The notes beneath the pieces are model-generated. The model did not search any database. It saw nothing but the letters and a program-made list of their open reading frames with translations, and was not told the DNA's origin. This document shows, one piece after another, positions 35,383-44,797 of a stretch of 64,000 nucleotides of DNA. Source of the DNA: CAXXOK01 sp963664595 (GTDB taxonomy: Bacteria; Bacillota; Clostridia; Christensenellales; Aristaeellaceae). The first letter of the stretch is position 1, and the number at the start of each line of letters is the position of its first letter. The stretch is from the NCBI GenBank assembly GCA_963664595.2, contig CAXXOK010000005.1, positions 39,433-103,432 on the forward strand, read 5' to 3'. The translations under genes and the position numbers were made by a program.

Positions 35383-37737
35383 ATGAACAAGTCTTCCATT
35401 TGGATCCTTGTGTTAGCCGCACTGGCGCTTGTGCTGTATGCGGCGGTCGCTCTGCTGCAAATACCCCTGTGGGCTGAAATCGCAGCGCCGGTGTTTGACC
35501 TGCTGGCGGCGGCCCTTGTTTTTCAGGCTGTGTTTTCCTCAAAAAATAAGACTTTCCGGATCAGCTTCCTTCTCTCCGGCATCGCCATCCTGATGTGGGG
35601 TATCGCGGATATCCTGTGGCTGGTTTTCGACATCCTATTGCATATCGATCCCGAAAGCAGCAGGCTGATCGCGCTTTTCTACTCCGGCACCAACATTTTT
35701 ATGCTTGCCGCCGTATTGTATTATACGATCAGCAGTCTGCGAAAGTGGGATTCGGTTCAATTAATTTTGGACGGCGTTACATTTTCCATCGCCATCCTGT
35801 GGCTGCTGTGGTCCGTACTATATCATAAAGATATAGTCCACTTGGAACAATTACTGGACTACAGTGTGATCAATTCGATGACCATCGCAATGGATGTGTT
35901 CCTGATTATCGTCATCGGTATCTGGTACCTGTCGCTTCGCAAAGGCAGCCTGCCGTCTTTTCAATGGATTATCATCGTGTCGCTTACCCTTTTTTCCTTC
36001 GCTGATCTGTTTTATTATCATCTGCACGCCCATGGGTTTTATGTGCCGGATTCCTATCTGGATATTTGTTATCTGACTTCCCTGTTCGGGATTGCCTTCG
36101 CCGTCAAGCTCTATTACATCCAGTATCCTCAAACCTTTGCCAACGCCAGCCAAAGCACCAACATCGGGCAGCGGCACCGCAGCCTGATTCTGATTTTCTT
36201 TCCCCTGATGATCGCAACTCTGGAAACGATCAGCGTTACCGATATCGTCCTGTACATTGTGCTGATTATGTTCCATGAATATGCCAGCAGCTACATTCAA
36301 AACGCAATCAACAACAGGCTGCTCCTTGGTCAGGAGCAGCTTGTAAACCAAGAGCTGGAGCAGCTGGTCTCCCGCCAGACGCAAAGCTTGCAATCCACCA
36401 ATGAGGAGCTGCAAAAACGCAATAACGAGCTTCAGTATATCAACGACCACGATTCGCTGACGGGGCTTTACAACCGCCGCTATTTCTTTACCCAATTGGA
36501 AACCATGATTCGAGAAAGCTCCGATGATGATCACATCGCGTTATTCCTATGGAATATCGACCGGCTCAAGAGCATTAACGATACCTATGGCTATGCGACG
36601 GGGGACCAGATCTTAGCCTGGCATGCCGGCCAGGTTGCGGCGCTGTTTCCCGGCAAGGGTGTTTTAGCACGGCTGGATGGCGACGAATTTGCCTATGCGG
36701 TCAAGGGGGATTTCCTGCCCGATGATCTGCTGCCTTTCGCCGGCCGCATCATTGATACCTGCGCAACACCATTCTCGGTTGGGGAATATGTGTTCAACAT
36801 CATGGTCAGCGCCGGGGTATCCCTGTTTCCCCATTGCGCCAAGGACGCGATAACGCTGGTGAAGAACACGGATATTGCCATGAATCACGCTAAAAACAAT
36901 CCTTCCTTCCATCATATTGCCCGGTACCTTGATATTGATGAAGCCGTCAAGCGGAAATACCTGATCGCAGACCAGTTGAAAACCGCCCGGTACGACCGTG
37001 TGTTCTCCCTTAATTTTCAACCACAATTTCGCATAGCGGACCGTAAACTGGTCGGCATGGAAGCCCTGCTGCGTTGGCAGTGCGCCGATCTGGGCTGCGT
37101 ATCGCCGGCCGAGTTTATCCCGGTTGCGGAAGAGGAAAACCTGATTATCCCCATCGGCAACTGGGTGATTGAGCATGCCGTGCATCAGATTGCCGATTGG
37201 AACCAGCTTTATGGAACCGATCTGCGAATCGGCATCAACATATCGCCCAAGCAGCTCAATCAGGCAAGCACCCTGGAGCTGCTGCGTGATACCATGATCC
37301 GCTACCGGGTTAAGCACCGCTGGATCGATATCGAAATCACCGAGAACGTTGCTCTGGATAACGAGGACAGCGCCGAAACAATCAAAAGGTATTTTCACAA
37401 TAACGACATTTCCGTTTCCATTGATGATTTCGGTACGGGATACTCCTCGCTGGGGTATCTCAAAATCCTGTCCTTCGACCGGCTGAAAATCGCCAAGCCA
37501 TTGATAGACAAAATCACCTTTGATGAATCCTCCCGGAAAATCGTCACCTCCATCATCCTGCTGGCCAAGTCGCTCGGGCTGCAAACCATCTCCGAAGGCG
37601 TTGAGACCAAGGAGCAATATGATCTGCTGCTGGAGCTTGGCTGCGACCAGCTTCAGGGCTTTTATCTGGGGATGCCCATGACGGCCGCCGATTTCGAAGC
37701 CACGTTTTTCAAACCAGTAAACGGTAGCGAACCGTAA
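35383..37737 (+). CDS. membrane GGDEF-EAL protein, likely c-di-GMP phosphodiesterase (paralog 1)
   Basis: A 784-residue protein. Residues 1-310 hold about eight to nine hydrophobic helices as a membrane sensor, then a coiled coil (about 315-355). The GGDEF site reads DGDEF (about 430) instead of GGDEF, so cyclase activity is doubtful. The EAL domain looks intact: EALLRW (about 558), INISPKQ, IEITENVA, DDFGTGYSS, ISEGVET and LQGFYLG. It should degrade c-di-GMP at the membrane, perhaps tuned by GTP binding to the GGDEF part. It is a tandem paralog of the gene at 38150, which shares the same layout and most motifs. Confidence 0.9.
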   Translation: MNKSSIWILVLAALALVLYAAVALLQIPLWAEIAAPVFDLLAAALVFQAVFSSKNKTFRISFLLSGIAILMWGIADILWLVFDILLHIDPESSRLIALFYSGTNIFMLAAVLYYTISSLRKWDSVQLILDGVTFSIAILWLLWSVLYHKDIVHLEQLLDYSVINSMTIAMDVFLIIVIGIWYLSLRKGSLPSFQWIIIVSLTLFSFADLFYYHLHAHGFYVPDSYLDICYLTSLFGIAFAVKLYYIQYPQTFANASQSTNIGQRHRSLILIFFPLMIATLETISVTDIVLYIVLIMFHEYASSYIQNAINNRLLLGQEQLVNQELEQLVSRQTQSLQSTNEELQKRNNELQYINDHDSLTGLYNRRYFFTQLETMIRESSDDDHIALFLWNIDRLKSINDTYGYATGDQILAWHAGQVAALFPGKGVLARLDGDEFAYAVKGDFLPDDLLPFAGRIIDTCATPFSVGEYVFNIMVSAGVSLFPHCAKDAITLVKNTDIAMNHAKNNPSFHHIARYLDIDEAVKRKYLIADQLKTARYDRVFSLNFQPQFRIADRKLVGMEALLRWQCADLGCVSPAEFIPVAEEENLIIPIGNWVIEHAVHQIADWNQLYGTDLRIGINISPKQLNQASTLELLRDTMIRYRVKHRWIDIEITENVALDNEDSAETIKRYFHNNDISVSIDDFGTGYSSLGYLKILSFDRLKIAKPLIDKITFDESSRKIVTSIILLAKSLGLQTISEGVETKEQYDLLLELGCDQLQGFYLGMPMTAADFEATFFKPVNGSEP

Positions 37738-37932
37738 GGGGAATAAATCCAGCGCCTGCATTGCCTGTGGCCACGAACAATGTTTTCCGGTATACTCCCA
37801 GCACTACAGCTGTGCGGGCGGTAGTACCGCCGCGGAGTAATTACAGACGGCCACCGGAGTGTTTCAGCCGTATTCCGCTTTCTATGGGTTTATTTCATTA
37901 TGATATTCTTGATAAATCTAACGAAACGATGA
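37738..37932. other. intergenic stretch between the GGDEF-EAL paralogs
   Basis: No coding frame or clear terminator was recognised between the stop at 37737 and the promoter at 37933. Confidence 0.4.
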
Positions 37933-37961
37933 TTGTTATCAGGGGTAGGATATAGTATAAT
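37933..37961 (+). promoter_or_regulatory. promoter of the second GGDEF-EAL gene
   Basis: TTGTTA (37933-37938) and TATAAT (37956-37961), 17 bases apart, followed by a leader of about 185 bases. Confidence 0.6.
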
Positions 37962-38149
37962 CATCAGGTGAAATTTAAAAATTGTAAACGAACTGCGTTT
38001 ATGGTAATCGGTTTCATGAAGAAAAATGCGATACCTTGCCAGTTCTGTTTCTGTATTTTTCTGTTTCAAGCACAATGGTTTTTTTCACTGATCATGCACT
38101 GGGTACATCGAAACATAAAACCTGAAAGGTTGTAAAAGGAAGAGATTCA

Positions 38150-40510
38150 ATGAGCAACTTTTCAAAACGATTCCTTATCCTTGTTGTCCTTGCCTATGTT
38201 TTGTATATTCTGGGCGCCCTATTCCAGGTTACGCTTTGGGCTGGTCTCATGGCGCCGGTCTTTGATCTGCTTGCGGCAGGGTTGATTTTTCGCGCAATAC
38301 TCACATCAAAAAACAAAGCATTCCGGCAGCTTTTTATCCTATGCGGAGCTGCTGTTATTGCATGGGCCTTGGGCGACACGCTATGGTTTATCGATCTCTT
38401 TGTTTTCCACGTCAATCCAAGCAACGATCTGTTGGTTTCCTCTTTCTACTTTTGTACCAATCTGCTTTTTGTCGTTGCGGCGGTTTATTTTGCCTTCAAC
38501 TGGCTGCAAAAGTGGGACATGCTTCAATTGGTGACAGACAGCCTGTCGTTTTCGCTGGCTGTGCTATGGCTGTTTTGGGTTATGCTGTATAAAAAGCAGA
38601 CAGATATCGTTTATCTGCTGATGAACAACAGCGTATTCAATTCGATCGAAATTATCATGGACGCGTTTCTGATCGTAGCCGCCGGTACCTGGTACCTGTC
38701 CATCCGTATGGGAAAAACTCCCCTGTTCCTGCGCAGCATTATCTCTGCAATCGTATTATTTGCTATCGCGGATCTATTCTACTATAACCAGTTTATCCAT
38801 GGTTTCTATACTCCGGATAAGCTGGTGGATATCGTGTATCTGGGCACGCTGCTGATGCTTTCGGTTTCCATCCAGCATTTCTATCATCGGTATCCCATTG
38901 CATACGGAAATCCGCACCCGAGCACCAATATCGGAACCGGACACAAGGGGGTGCTGCTGCTGTTATGTCCGCTGCTGATTTATGCGGTTGGGTACCTGGA
39001 GCTGTATGATGTTGTGTTCTATCTGTTGCTGGTGCTGTTTCATGAATATACGACCACGTTCATCCAGCGCGGCATCAACCAAAAAAAGCTTCTGCACCAG
39101 GAACATGAAATGAATGTTGTGCTGGAGCAGCGCGTATCGGAGCAGACGCAAAGCCTGAAGGATATCAATACCGATCTGCAGAATAAAAACACACAGCTGC
39201 AATACATCAATCGTCATGATTTGCTGACAGGCCTTTATAACCGGGCCTATTTTCTGCAGTGGCTGGAGGAGCTGGTAGGCAACTGCGGCGCAGGTGAAAG
39301 CGTTGTATTGGTGATTTGGAATATCGATAAGCTCAAGGTCATCAACAGCACCTATGGCTATGCCACAGGCGACAGACTGTTAGCCTGGCACGCCGGGCAA
39401 GTGAAGGAACAATTTCAGGATTCGGGCATGCTGGCACGCCTTGGCAGCGATGATTTTGCTTATGCCGAAAAAGGCAATTTTCAAGCCAGCAATGTGATTC
39501 CTGTTGCTGCCCGCGCATTGGACGCCTGCAAAAAACCACTGCATATCGGCGAGTATGTTTTCAATATCACAGTCAGCGCGGGTGCTTGTCTGTTTCCCCA
39601 ATGCTCGCCCGATGCGGAAGCGCTGCTGAAAAACGCGGACATTGCCATGCGCAGCGCCAAGAAGGATCCCTCCGGCCGCCGTATTGCGCGGTATATCGAT
39701 GTTAATGAAGCCGTCAAACGCAAAATCAAGATCGCCAATCAGCTCAAATCAGCTCATTATGACAAGGAGCTTTCCCTGTGCTTCCAGCCGCAGTTCTGTA
39801 TGGATAACCGTGCCCTGGTGGGTGTGGAAGCACTGCTTCGGTGGAACTGCCCGGGTCTGGGCCCGGTATCCCCGACGGAGTTTATCCCCATCGCGGAGGA
39901 GGAAAACCTGATTATCCCCATCGGCAAATGGGTGATGGAAAACGCCATCCGGCAGATCACCGTGTGGAACACAGCCCATCAAACCGATCTGCGAATGGGC
40001 ATCAACTTTTCTCCCCGGCAGTTGGGGCAGATCGGCACGCTGGAGGAGCTTCGAGAGTTGATCGAGCAATACCATGCCCGGTACAACTGGATCGATATTG
40101 AGATCACGGAGAGCGTCGCTCTGGATAACGAAGACGACGCGGGAAAGATCAAGCGGTTTTTTCAGGACAGCGGCATAACCATTTCCATTGATGATTTCGG
40201 TACGGGATATTCTTCGTTGGGCTATCTGACCATCCTGTCCTTTGACAGGCTGAAAATTGCCAAACCGCTGGTCGATAAAATAACCTTCGACGATTCCTGC
40301 CGGAAAATCGTCACCTCCATCATTCTGCTGGCCAAGTCGCTCGGGCTGAAGACCCTCTGCGAGGGTGTGGAAACCAAGGAGCAGTTCGATCTGCTGCTGA
40401 AGCTTGGCTGTGAACAGATACAGGGTTTTTATCTGGGTAAGCCCATGCCGCCCGGCGTATTTGAAGCCTTGTTTTTAACAGCGGTGGCAAAGCCGCAGCC
40501 CGTGCAGTAA
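38150..40510 (+). CDS. membrane GGDEF-EAL protein, likely c-di-GMP phosphodiesterase (paralog 2)
   Basis: A 786-residue protein with the same architecture as its upstream paralog: multi-helix membrane sensor, coiled coil, GGDEF and EAL. Here the cyclase motif is more decayed (GSDDF at about 430), so diguanylate cyclase activity is very unlikely. The EAL residues are kept (EALLRW, INFSPRQ, IEITESVA, DDFGTGYSS, CEGVET, IQGFYLG). AAAAGGAAGAG precedes the ATG. The pair arose by duplication; each copy has its own promoter, so the two sensors may respond under different conditions. Confidence 0.9.
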   Translation: MSNFSKRFLILVVLAYVLYILGALFQVTLWAGLMAPVFDLLAAGLIFRAILTSKNKAFRQLFILCGAAVIAWALGDTLWFIDLFVFHVNPSNDLLVSSFYFCTNLLFVVAAVYFAFNWLQKWDMLQLVTDSLSFSLAVLWLFWVMLYKKQTDIVYLLMNNSVFNSIEIIMDAFLIVAAGTWYLSIRMGKTPLFLRSIISAIVLFAIADLFYYNQFIHGFYTPDKLVDIVYLGTLLMLSVSIQHFYHRYPIAYGNPHPSTNIGTGHKGVLLLLCPLLIYAVGYLELYDVVFYLLLVLFHEYTTTFIQRGINQKKLLHQEHEMNVVLEQRVSEQTQSLKDINTDLQNKNTQLQYINRHDLLTGLYNRAYFLQWLEELVGNCGAGESVVLVIWNIDKLKVINSTYGYATGDRLLAWHAGQVKEQFQDSGMLARLGSDDFAYAEKGNFQASNVIPVAARALDACKKPLHIGEYVFNITVSAGACLFPQCSPDAEALLKNADIAMRSAKKDPSGRRIARYIDVNEAVKRKIKIANQLKSAHYDKELSLCFQPQFCMDNRALVGVEALLRWNCPGLGPVSPTEFIPIAEEENLIIPIGKWVMENAIRQITVWNTAHQTDLRMGINFSPRQLGQIGTLEELRELIEQYHARYNWIDIEITESVALDNEDDAGKIKRFFQDSGITISIDDFGTGYSSLGYLTILSFDRLKIAKPLVDKITFDDSCRKIVTSIILLAKSLGLKTLCEGVETKEQFDLLLKLGCEQIQGFYLGKPMPPGVFEALFLTAVAKPQPVQ

Positions 40511-40521
40511 GGAGATATGCT

Positions 40522-40881
40522 ATGGAGTTTCGTTCCGTTTGTATTCTCACCGATAACGCGCCCCGGCTGGCCGCGTTTTACGAAACAGTGCTTGAGGAAG
40601 CTCCCCTGGTGGAAGGCTCGCATTACAGCTTTGCCAAGGCTCAGCTCTCCGTGTACGATCCGGGCGGCGTTACGGTAGCCGCGGATAAAAACATGCAGCT
40701 GATCTACACCGTGCCGAACCTGATGGCAACCTATGAGCGCTTGCTAAAACAACTGCCCGGCCTCCGCGTTGTGTCTCCGCCCCAGCGCCGTCCGTGGGGC
40801 GCTTTCTCCTTCTGGTTTCTGGACCCGGACGGAAATACCGTGAGCATTCTGGAGCAGCCTTCCGGGACAAGCGCCGTGTAG
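40522..40881 (+). CDS. VOC (glyoxalase-like) superfamily protein
   Basis: A 119-residue single VOC module with paired beta-alpha-beta-beta-beta units: an N-terminal VCILTDNAPRLAAFYETVL and a C-terminal WGAFSFWFLDPDGNTVSILE (metal-ligand Glu at the end). It starts 11 bases after the GGDEF-EAL stop with its own AAGGAGA and may be cotranscribed. Function could be a small-molecule lyase, isomerase or resistance protein; the sequence does not decide. Confidence 0.8.
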   Translation: MEFRSVCILTDNAPRLAAFYETVLEEAPLVEGSHYSFAKAQLSVYDPGGVTVAADKNMQLIYTVPNLMATYERLLKQLPGLRVVSPPQRRPWGAFSFWFLDPDGNTVSILEQPSGTSAV

Positions 40882-40963
40882 CTGCGCAAACGCCGCGGCA
40901 ACGGAACAAAAGCGCTACGGCCGGAACCGGATCCGCCGCATCTTGATGATACTGGAGGCAATC

Positions 40964-41170
40964 ATGAGCAAGTATGACGCGCTGTGGCGGCACATACAGC
41001 ATACCGCGGACCCGTTCCAAAAGCTTACGTTCACGCAGGTTGAGGAAATTCTTGGGTTTCCGATCGATCATTCATTTTTGCGATATAAAAAAGAATTGCA
41101 GGAGTATGGGTATCAGGTCGGGAAGATTTCCTTGAAGGAACAGACTGTTATTTTTACCCGGATTGAATGA
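40964..41170 (+). CDS. small conserved-looking protein, function unknown
   Basis: A 68-residue soluble protein (MSKYDALWRH at the start, HSFLRYKKELQEYGYQVGK in the middle). GGAGG lies six bases before the chosen ATG, which supports it being real. The helix-rich, Lys/Glu-rich character and Trp/Tyr content are reminiscent of small DNA-associated proteins, but I do not recognise a family with confidence. Confidence 0.65.
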   Translation: MSKYDALWRHIQHTADPFQKLTFTQVEEILGFPIDHSFLRYKKELQEYGYQVGKISLKEQTVIFTRIE

Positions 41171-41220
41171 TTCAGGCTTTGAGGCACTTTTTCCAGCCCG
41201 AGGCCTTTCAAGGAGTTAGT

Positions 41221-42393
41221 ATGCCCGACAATACGGAATTTTCTGCCGTAATCCGCCACGCCACAGCTGTGCTGCCCGATGGCCCACGGCAGGTGGATAT
41301 CGGCCTGCGACATGGAAAGATTGACCGCATCGCCCCCTCGCTTACCGGATATCAAACCGAATATGATGCCGACGGATGCACGGTCATCCCCGGCATGATT
41401 GATATCCATACCCACGGCGCCATGGGTGTGGATGTAAACCATGCCGCCGGAGTAAATCTGAAAACATTTTCCGACTTTATGGCGTCTGAAGGCATCACGG
41501 GTTTTTATCCTTCCGTCATCAGCGATTCGCCAAACCGGATGATCTCAGCGGTACGGACCATCGCCGAGGCGCGCGGTATGGTGCAGGGCGCTAAAATACT
41601 GGGCTGTCATCTGGAGGGCCCGTTTATTGCCCAGGAGTATAAGGGCGTTATACCGGGCCGGTATCTGCAGCCAGGCAATATAGCAATGGTCACGCGGCTG
41701 CTGCAGGCCGCCGGCAGCTGTAAGCTGCGCATGACGGTCTCCCCGGAGGCAGAGGGCATGGAAGCCCTGCTTGGGTTTATGCTATCCCAACGCATGCAGA
41801 TTTCACTTGGGCATTCCGGCGCGGGGTACGATCAAACGATGCGCTGTATCAAAGCCGGAGTCAATAGCTTTACCCATGTGATGAACGGCATGCGTCCGCT
41901 GGACATCCGCAAACCCGGCATCCTCGGCGCGGCGCTGGAGAGCGACGCCTACTGCGAATTCATCTGCGACGGGCTGCACCTGCACCCCGCCAATGTACGG
42001 CTGCTGCTGAAAGCCAAGGGGCTTCATCGCCTTGTGGCGGTGTCGGATTCCATCCTGGCCACCGGCCTAGGCGACGGCCGGTTCCGGATGGGCTCGCAAT
42101 ATGTGATTGTTAAAGGGCTGGACGCGCTTTTGCGCAACGGCGTAACCCGTGCTGGCAGCCTGCTGACGCTGCGCAACGCCCTGCACTATTTTATGCAGTT
42201 CACCGGCCTTCCGCTGGCGCAAGCCATCCTGCCGATGACAGCCAACCCGGCCGCGCTGATGGGCCTCGGCGCGCAAAAAGGCCGCATCGCTGCCGGCATG
42301 GACGCGGACCTTACAGTGCTGGATGAGCATTTCAATGTACAATATACCTTTGTAAACCAGCGGCTGGTTTATACCAGAAAACCGAAGGCATAG
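41221..42393 (+). CDS. nagA: N-acetylglucosamine-6-phosphate deacetylase
   Basis: A 390-residue amidohydrolase. Metal and active-site motifs are visible: DIHTHG (H63, H65), the Glu of HLEGPFI, LGHSGAGYDQ (His), the THVMNGM block, CDGLHLHP and the catalytic Asp in VSDSILATG. It removes acetate from GlcNAc-6-P so that NagB can make fructose-6-P, linking cell-wall or chitin sugar recycling to glycolysis. AAGGAG precedes the ATG. NagB is not in the window. Repeat family 1 copy C begins about 60 bases after the stop in the same orientation. Confidence 0.95.
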   Translation: MPDNTEFSAVIRHATAVLPDGPRQVDIGLRHGKIDRIAPSLTGYQTEYDADGCTVIPGMIDIHTHGAMGVDVNHAAGVNLKTFSDFMASEGITGFYPSVISDSPNRMISAVRTIAEARGMVQGAKILGCHLEGPFIAQEYKGVIPGRYLQPGNIAMVTRLLQAAGSCKLRMTVSPEAEGMEALLGFMLSQRMQISLGHSGAGYDQTMRCIKAGVNSFTHVMNGMRPLDIRKPGILGAALESDAYCEFICDGLHLHPANVRLLLKAKGLHRLVAVSDSILATGLGDGRFRMGSQYVIVKGLDALLRNGVTRAGSLLTLRNALHYFMQFTGLPLAQAILPMTANPAALMGLGAQKGRIAAGMDADLTVLDEHFNVQYTFVNQRLVYTRKPKA

Positions 42394-42434
42394 CGGCAGC
42401 CTATCCGGTTTCCCTGATAATTTTTATAAAAAAA

Positions 42435-42455
42435 GACGGGGTTTGCACCCTCGTC
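42435..42455 (+). repeat. flanking hairpin left of copy C
   Basis: GACGGGGTTTGCACCCTCGTC forms a small stem with a TTGC loop. The same hairpin recurs on the right side with a T-A pair changed to C-G, which keeps the pairing. Confidence 0.7.
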
Positions 42456-42647
42456 TCAGGCTGTCAAAAAAGAAGGGTCCAGGGCTGAAAGTCCTGGTCA
42501 GGGTGCAGGGGTGAAACCCTTGCCGGGGATTGGGGTGGAACCCCAAAGGCTTGCGTAACAACAAAGGATAAAGCGAGCGAACAGCGCCGAAGGCGCTATG
42601 ATGCGAGCGGCGATAACGACCCGAAGAGGTTCTTTGACAGCCTGAGA
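42454..42647 (+). repeat. dispersed structured element, family 1, copy C (most complete)
   Basis: Bounded by a perfect 15-base inverted repeat (TCTCAGGCTGTCAAA at 42454-42468 and TTTGACAGCCTGAGA at 42633-42647). Inside are three tandem ~25-base hairpin units at 42475-42500, 42501-42525 and 42526-42550 with loops TGAAA, TGAAA and TGGAA, then a GCGCCGAAGGCGC hairpin. It lies just after nagA in the same direction. Confidence 0.85.
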
Positions 42648-42670
42648 CGGGGCTTGCGCCCTCGTCTTTT
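42646..42670 (+). terminator. terminator hairpin right of copy C
   Basis: GACGGGGCTTGCGCCCTCGTC (42646-42666) is a stem with a TTGC loop and is followed by a T-run. It should end the nagA transcript after the repeat element. Confidence 0.75.
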
Positions 42671-42715
42671 TCTATGTTCTCCGTACCGGAGTCCGGTAAA
42701 ATGCCGGAGATACAA

Positions 42716-44767
42716 TCAACCCCGCACCCAAAACAGCAGATACGAAAGCATCGCAAACAGCCCGATGCAAAACAGCAGCAGCGTATAGCTGACCGAGCGT
42801 TTGAGCCGCTTCATGGAGCGGTCCAGCTCTTCATTTCCGGCTGCCAGCACACAGGAAAAATCGATGGCCGCCGGGTGTTTTTTAAGCACCGTTTTATTGA
42901 GCAGCGCTACCACTCCGTTGAGCGTTTCGCCCACGGCGCAGGTAAACCGGTTGCCGCCCGGCATGGGCACACGCCATGATCTTACATGCAGCAACCCCCG
43001 GCGGAACCCGGCAATCACAGCATCCGGCAGGGATGCGACCGCCCAGGAAAACGCCGATACTACGGCGAGCAGCGCCTTGAGCAGCGGAATATATACCTTA
43101 TCCTCCAGCGTCCATCCCTCCGGCACAGGCGCAAAATAACTGCGGCCGCCCTCCGTTTTGCGGCTGAGCAGGCCGCGCACTGCCAGCAGGTAAAGCACAA
43201 GCCCGATCCCGATGGACTTGGCCGCGCCCAACAGATTTTCCGCACTGAAATACCGGACTTCCGGCAAGCTTTCCACCTGTAAATAACCGGCGCTGATTTG
43301 GGCGATACCATTCTGGAACACCGAGGGAAACAGTCCCAGCGCCCACACGGCAGCGGCCAAACCGACGAGCACCATGGCGGAGCCGCGCGTACAGTACTTC
43401 TCGCTTGTCCGGGGCTGCGCGGGGCGTTCCCAGAACAGGCAAAGATAGAGTTTCAGCATATACGCAAGTGTCAGCCCGCCGGAAAGCAGAAACACCCACT
43501 CCGCGCCGGTGTACAGCCATGCATGGCCCGGGGTGAGGGCAATGTATTCCAACAACGCCTCATGCAGCAGCGATTTGCTGGCAAACCCGGCCCACAGCGG
43601 TACGCCGGCCAGCCCGAGCATGGCTGACAGAAACACGAAATGCAGCATCGGCTTCCCACGCCCCCAGCCGCGCGCTTCGTTCAGGTTTGCCTGCCCAAGG
43701 CCCATCACCACCAAGCCCGCGCACAGGAACAGGATCATTTTAAACAGCGAGTGGTTCACCATGTGCTCCGTCAGCCCCTGCGCGGCGATGCCGCCATGGT
43801 GTCCCAGCAGCCCGTACAGCCCTACGCCGACCAGAATAAACCCAATCTGGCTCATGCTGGAGCAGGCGAGGATACGCTTAAGGTTCACCGACAGCAGCGC
43901 CATCACCCCGCCGAGCGCCATGGTCACAATCCCGATCCAGAAGATCATCCCATGCCAGGCCGCCACCCCGCGCATCAGCTTGACCGACAGCAGCAGGATG
44001 CCGAACACCCCCGCCTTGGACAGCGCCGCCGACAGCAGCGCGCTTGCGGGCGCAGGGGCCGCCGGATAGGCCTTCGGCAGCCACACATGCAGGGGAAACG
44101 CTCCGGCCTTTGCCCCAAAGCCCACCAGCATCAGCAGGCACGGCAGGAACAGGCTGGCGCCGTCCACGTTTTCCACAGCGGCACTCTCCAGCGGGTAGCG
44201 GGCGGTAAGCAGGGCCTGCGGCAGCAGCAGCATGCCCATCAGCAGGCAAAGCCCGCCGATGATGGCAATCCACAGGTAGCTTTGCGCGGCGCGCAGGGCC
44301 TCCGGCGTTTCCTCGTGCGCCACCCACGGGTAGCTTGCCAGCGACATGACTTCAAAAAACAGGATCGTCGTCAGCCACTGGTCCGATAAAAACACCCCCA
44401 GCGTGGAAGAAAGGGTCAGCAGCGTGAAAAACGCGAAGCGCGGTACATTGCTTTTGTTGCTGAAATAGGAAAAGGAAAACACGGACGCAAGGGTAAACAG
44501 CAGCGCCGTCAGCCATGCGTACAGCGCACGAAAGCCATCCGCACACAGCGCGACGCCCATCAAGCACAAACTATCGGCGGTAAAGCACGCCGTATGCCCC
44601 TGCGCGGCCCGCACCAGCAGCCACGATAAAACCGCCAGCACAGCCGCCGAGAACCCCAGCATGCTCCATAGCGCAATCCGCACGTTCTTCCGGCCGCCGA
44701 AGTACGCAAACACAGCCCCCAGCAGGGGCAACACAATCACCATCATCAGCCATGGGTCATTCTGCAC
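42716..44767 (-). CDS. antiporter-like subunit 5, HyfB/NuoL type, with C-terminal extension
   Basis: A 683-residue, about 16-helix proton-channel protein. The complex I/Mrp channel residues are present: E139 (FFEVMSLAS), K220 (GFGAKAGAFPLHVWLP) and K251 (LSKAGVF), with a further Lys in the VNHSLFKMILFLCAG helix. Compared with ~490-residue MrpD it has an extra ~190-residue C-terminal part ending in a membrane helix, as in formate-hydrogenlyase HyfB/HycC. It is the last gene of the operon. A GTG start at 44767 fits GGAGGATGAAGC. It is a close paralog of the preceding gene. Confidence 0.85.
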   Translation of the reverse strand: MQNDPWLMMVIVLPLLGAVFAYFGGRKNVRIALWSMLGFSAAVLAVLSWLLVRAAQGHTACFTADSLCLMGVALCADGFRALYAWLTALLFTLASVFSFSYFSNKSNVPRFAFFTLLTLSSTLGVFLSDQWLTTILFFEVMSLASYPWVAHEETPEALRAAQSYLWIAIIGGLCLLMGMLLLPQALLTARYPLESAAVENVDGASLFLPCLLMLVGFGAKAGAFPLHVWLPKAYPAAPAPASALLSAALSKAGVFGILLLSVKLMRGVAAWHGMIFWIGIVTMALGGVMALLSVNLKRILACSSMSQIGFILVGVGLYGLLGHHGGIAAQGLTEHMVNHSLFKMILFLCAGLVVMGLGQANLNEARGWGRGKPMLHFVFLSAMLGLAGVPLWAGFASKSLLHEALLEYIALTPGHAWLYTGAEWVFLLSGGLTLAYMLKLYLCLFWERPAQPRTSEKYCTRGSAMVLVGLAAAVWALGLFPSVFQNGIAQISAGYLQVESLPEVRYFSAENLLGAAKSIGIGLVLYLLAVRGLLSRKTEGGRSYFAPVPEGWTLEDKVYIPLLKALLAVVSAFSWAVASLPDAVIAGFRRGLLHVRSWRVPMPGGNRFTCAVGETLNGVVALLNKTVLKKHPAAIDFSCVLAAGNEELDRSMKRLKRSVSYTLLLFCIGLFAMLSYLLFWVRG

Positions 44768-44797
44768 GCTTCATCCTCCTCAATCCCGGTGCGCCCT

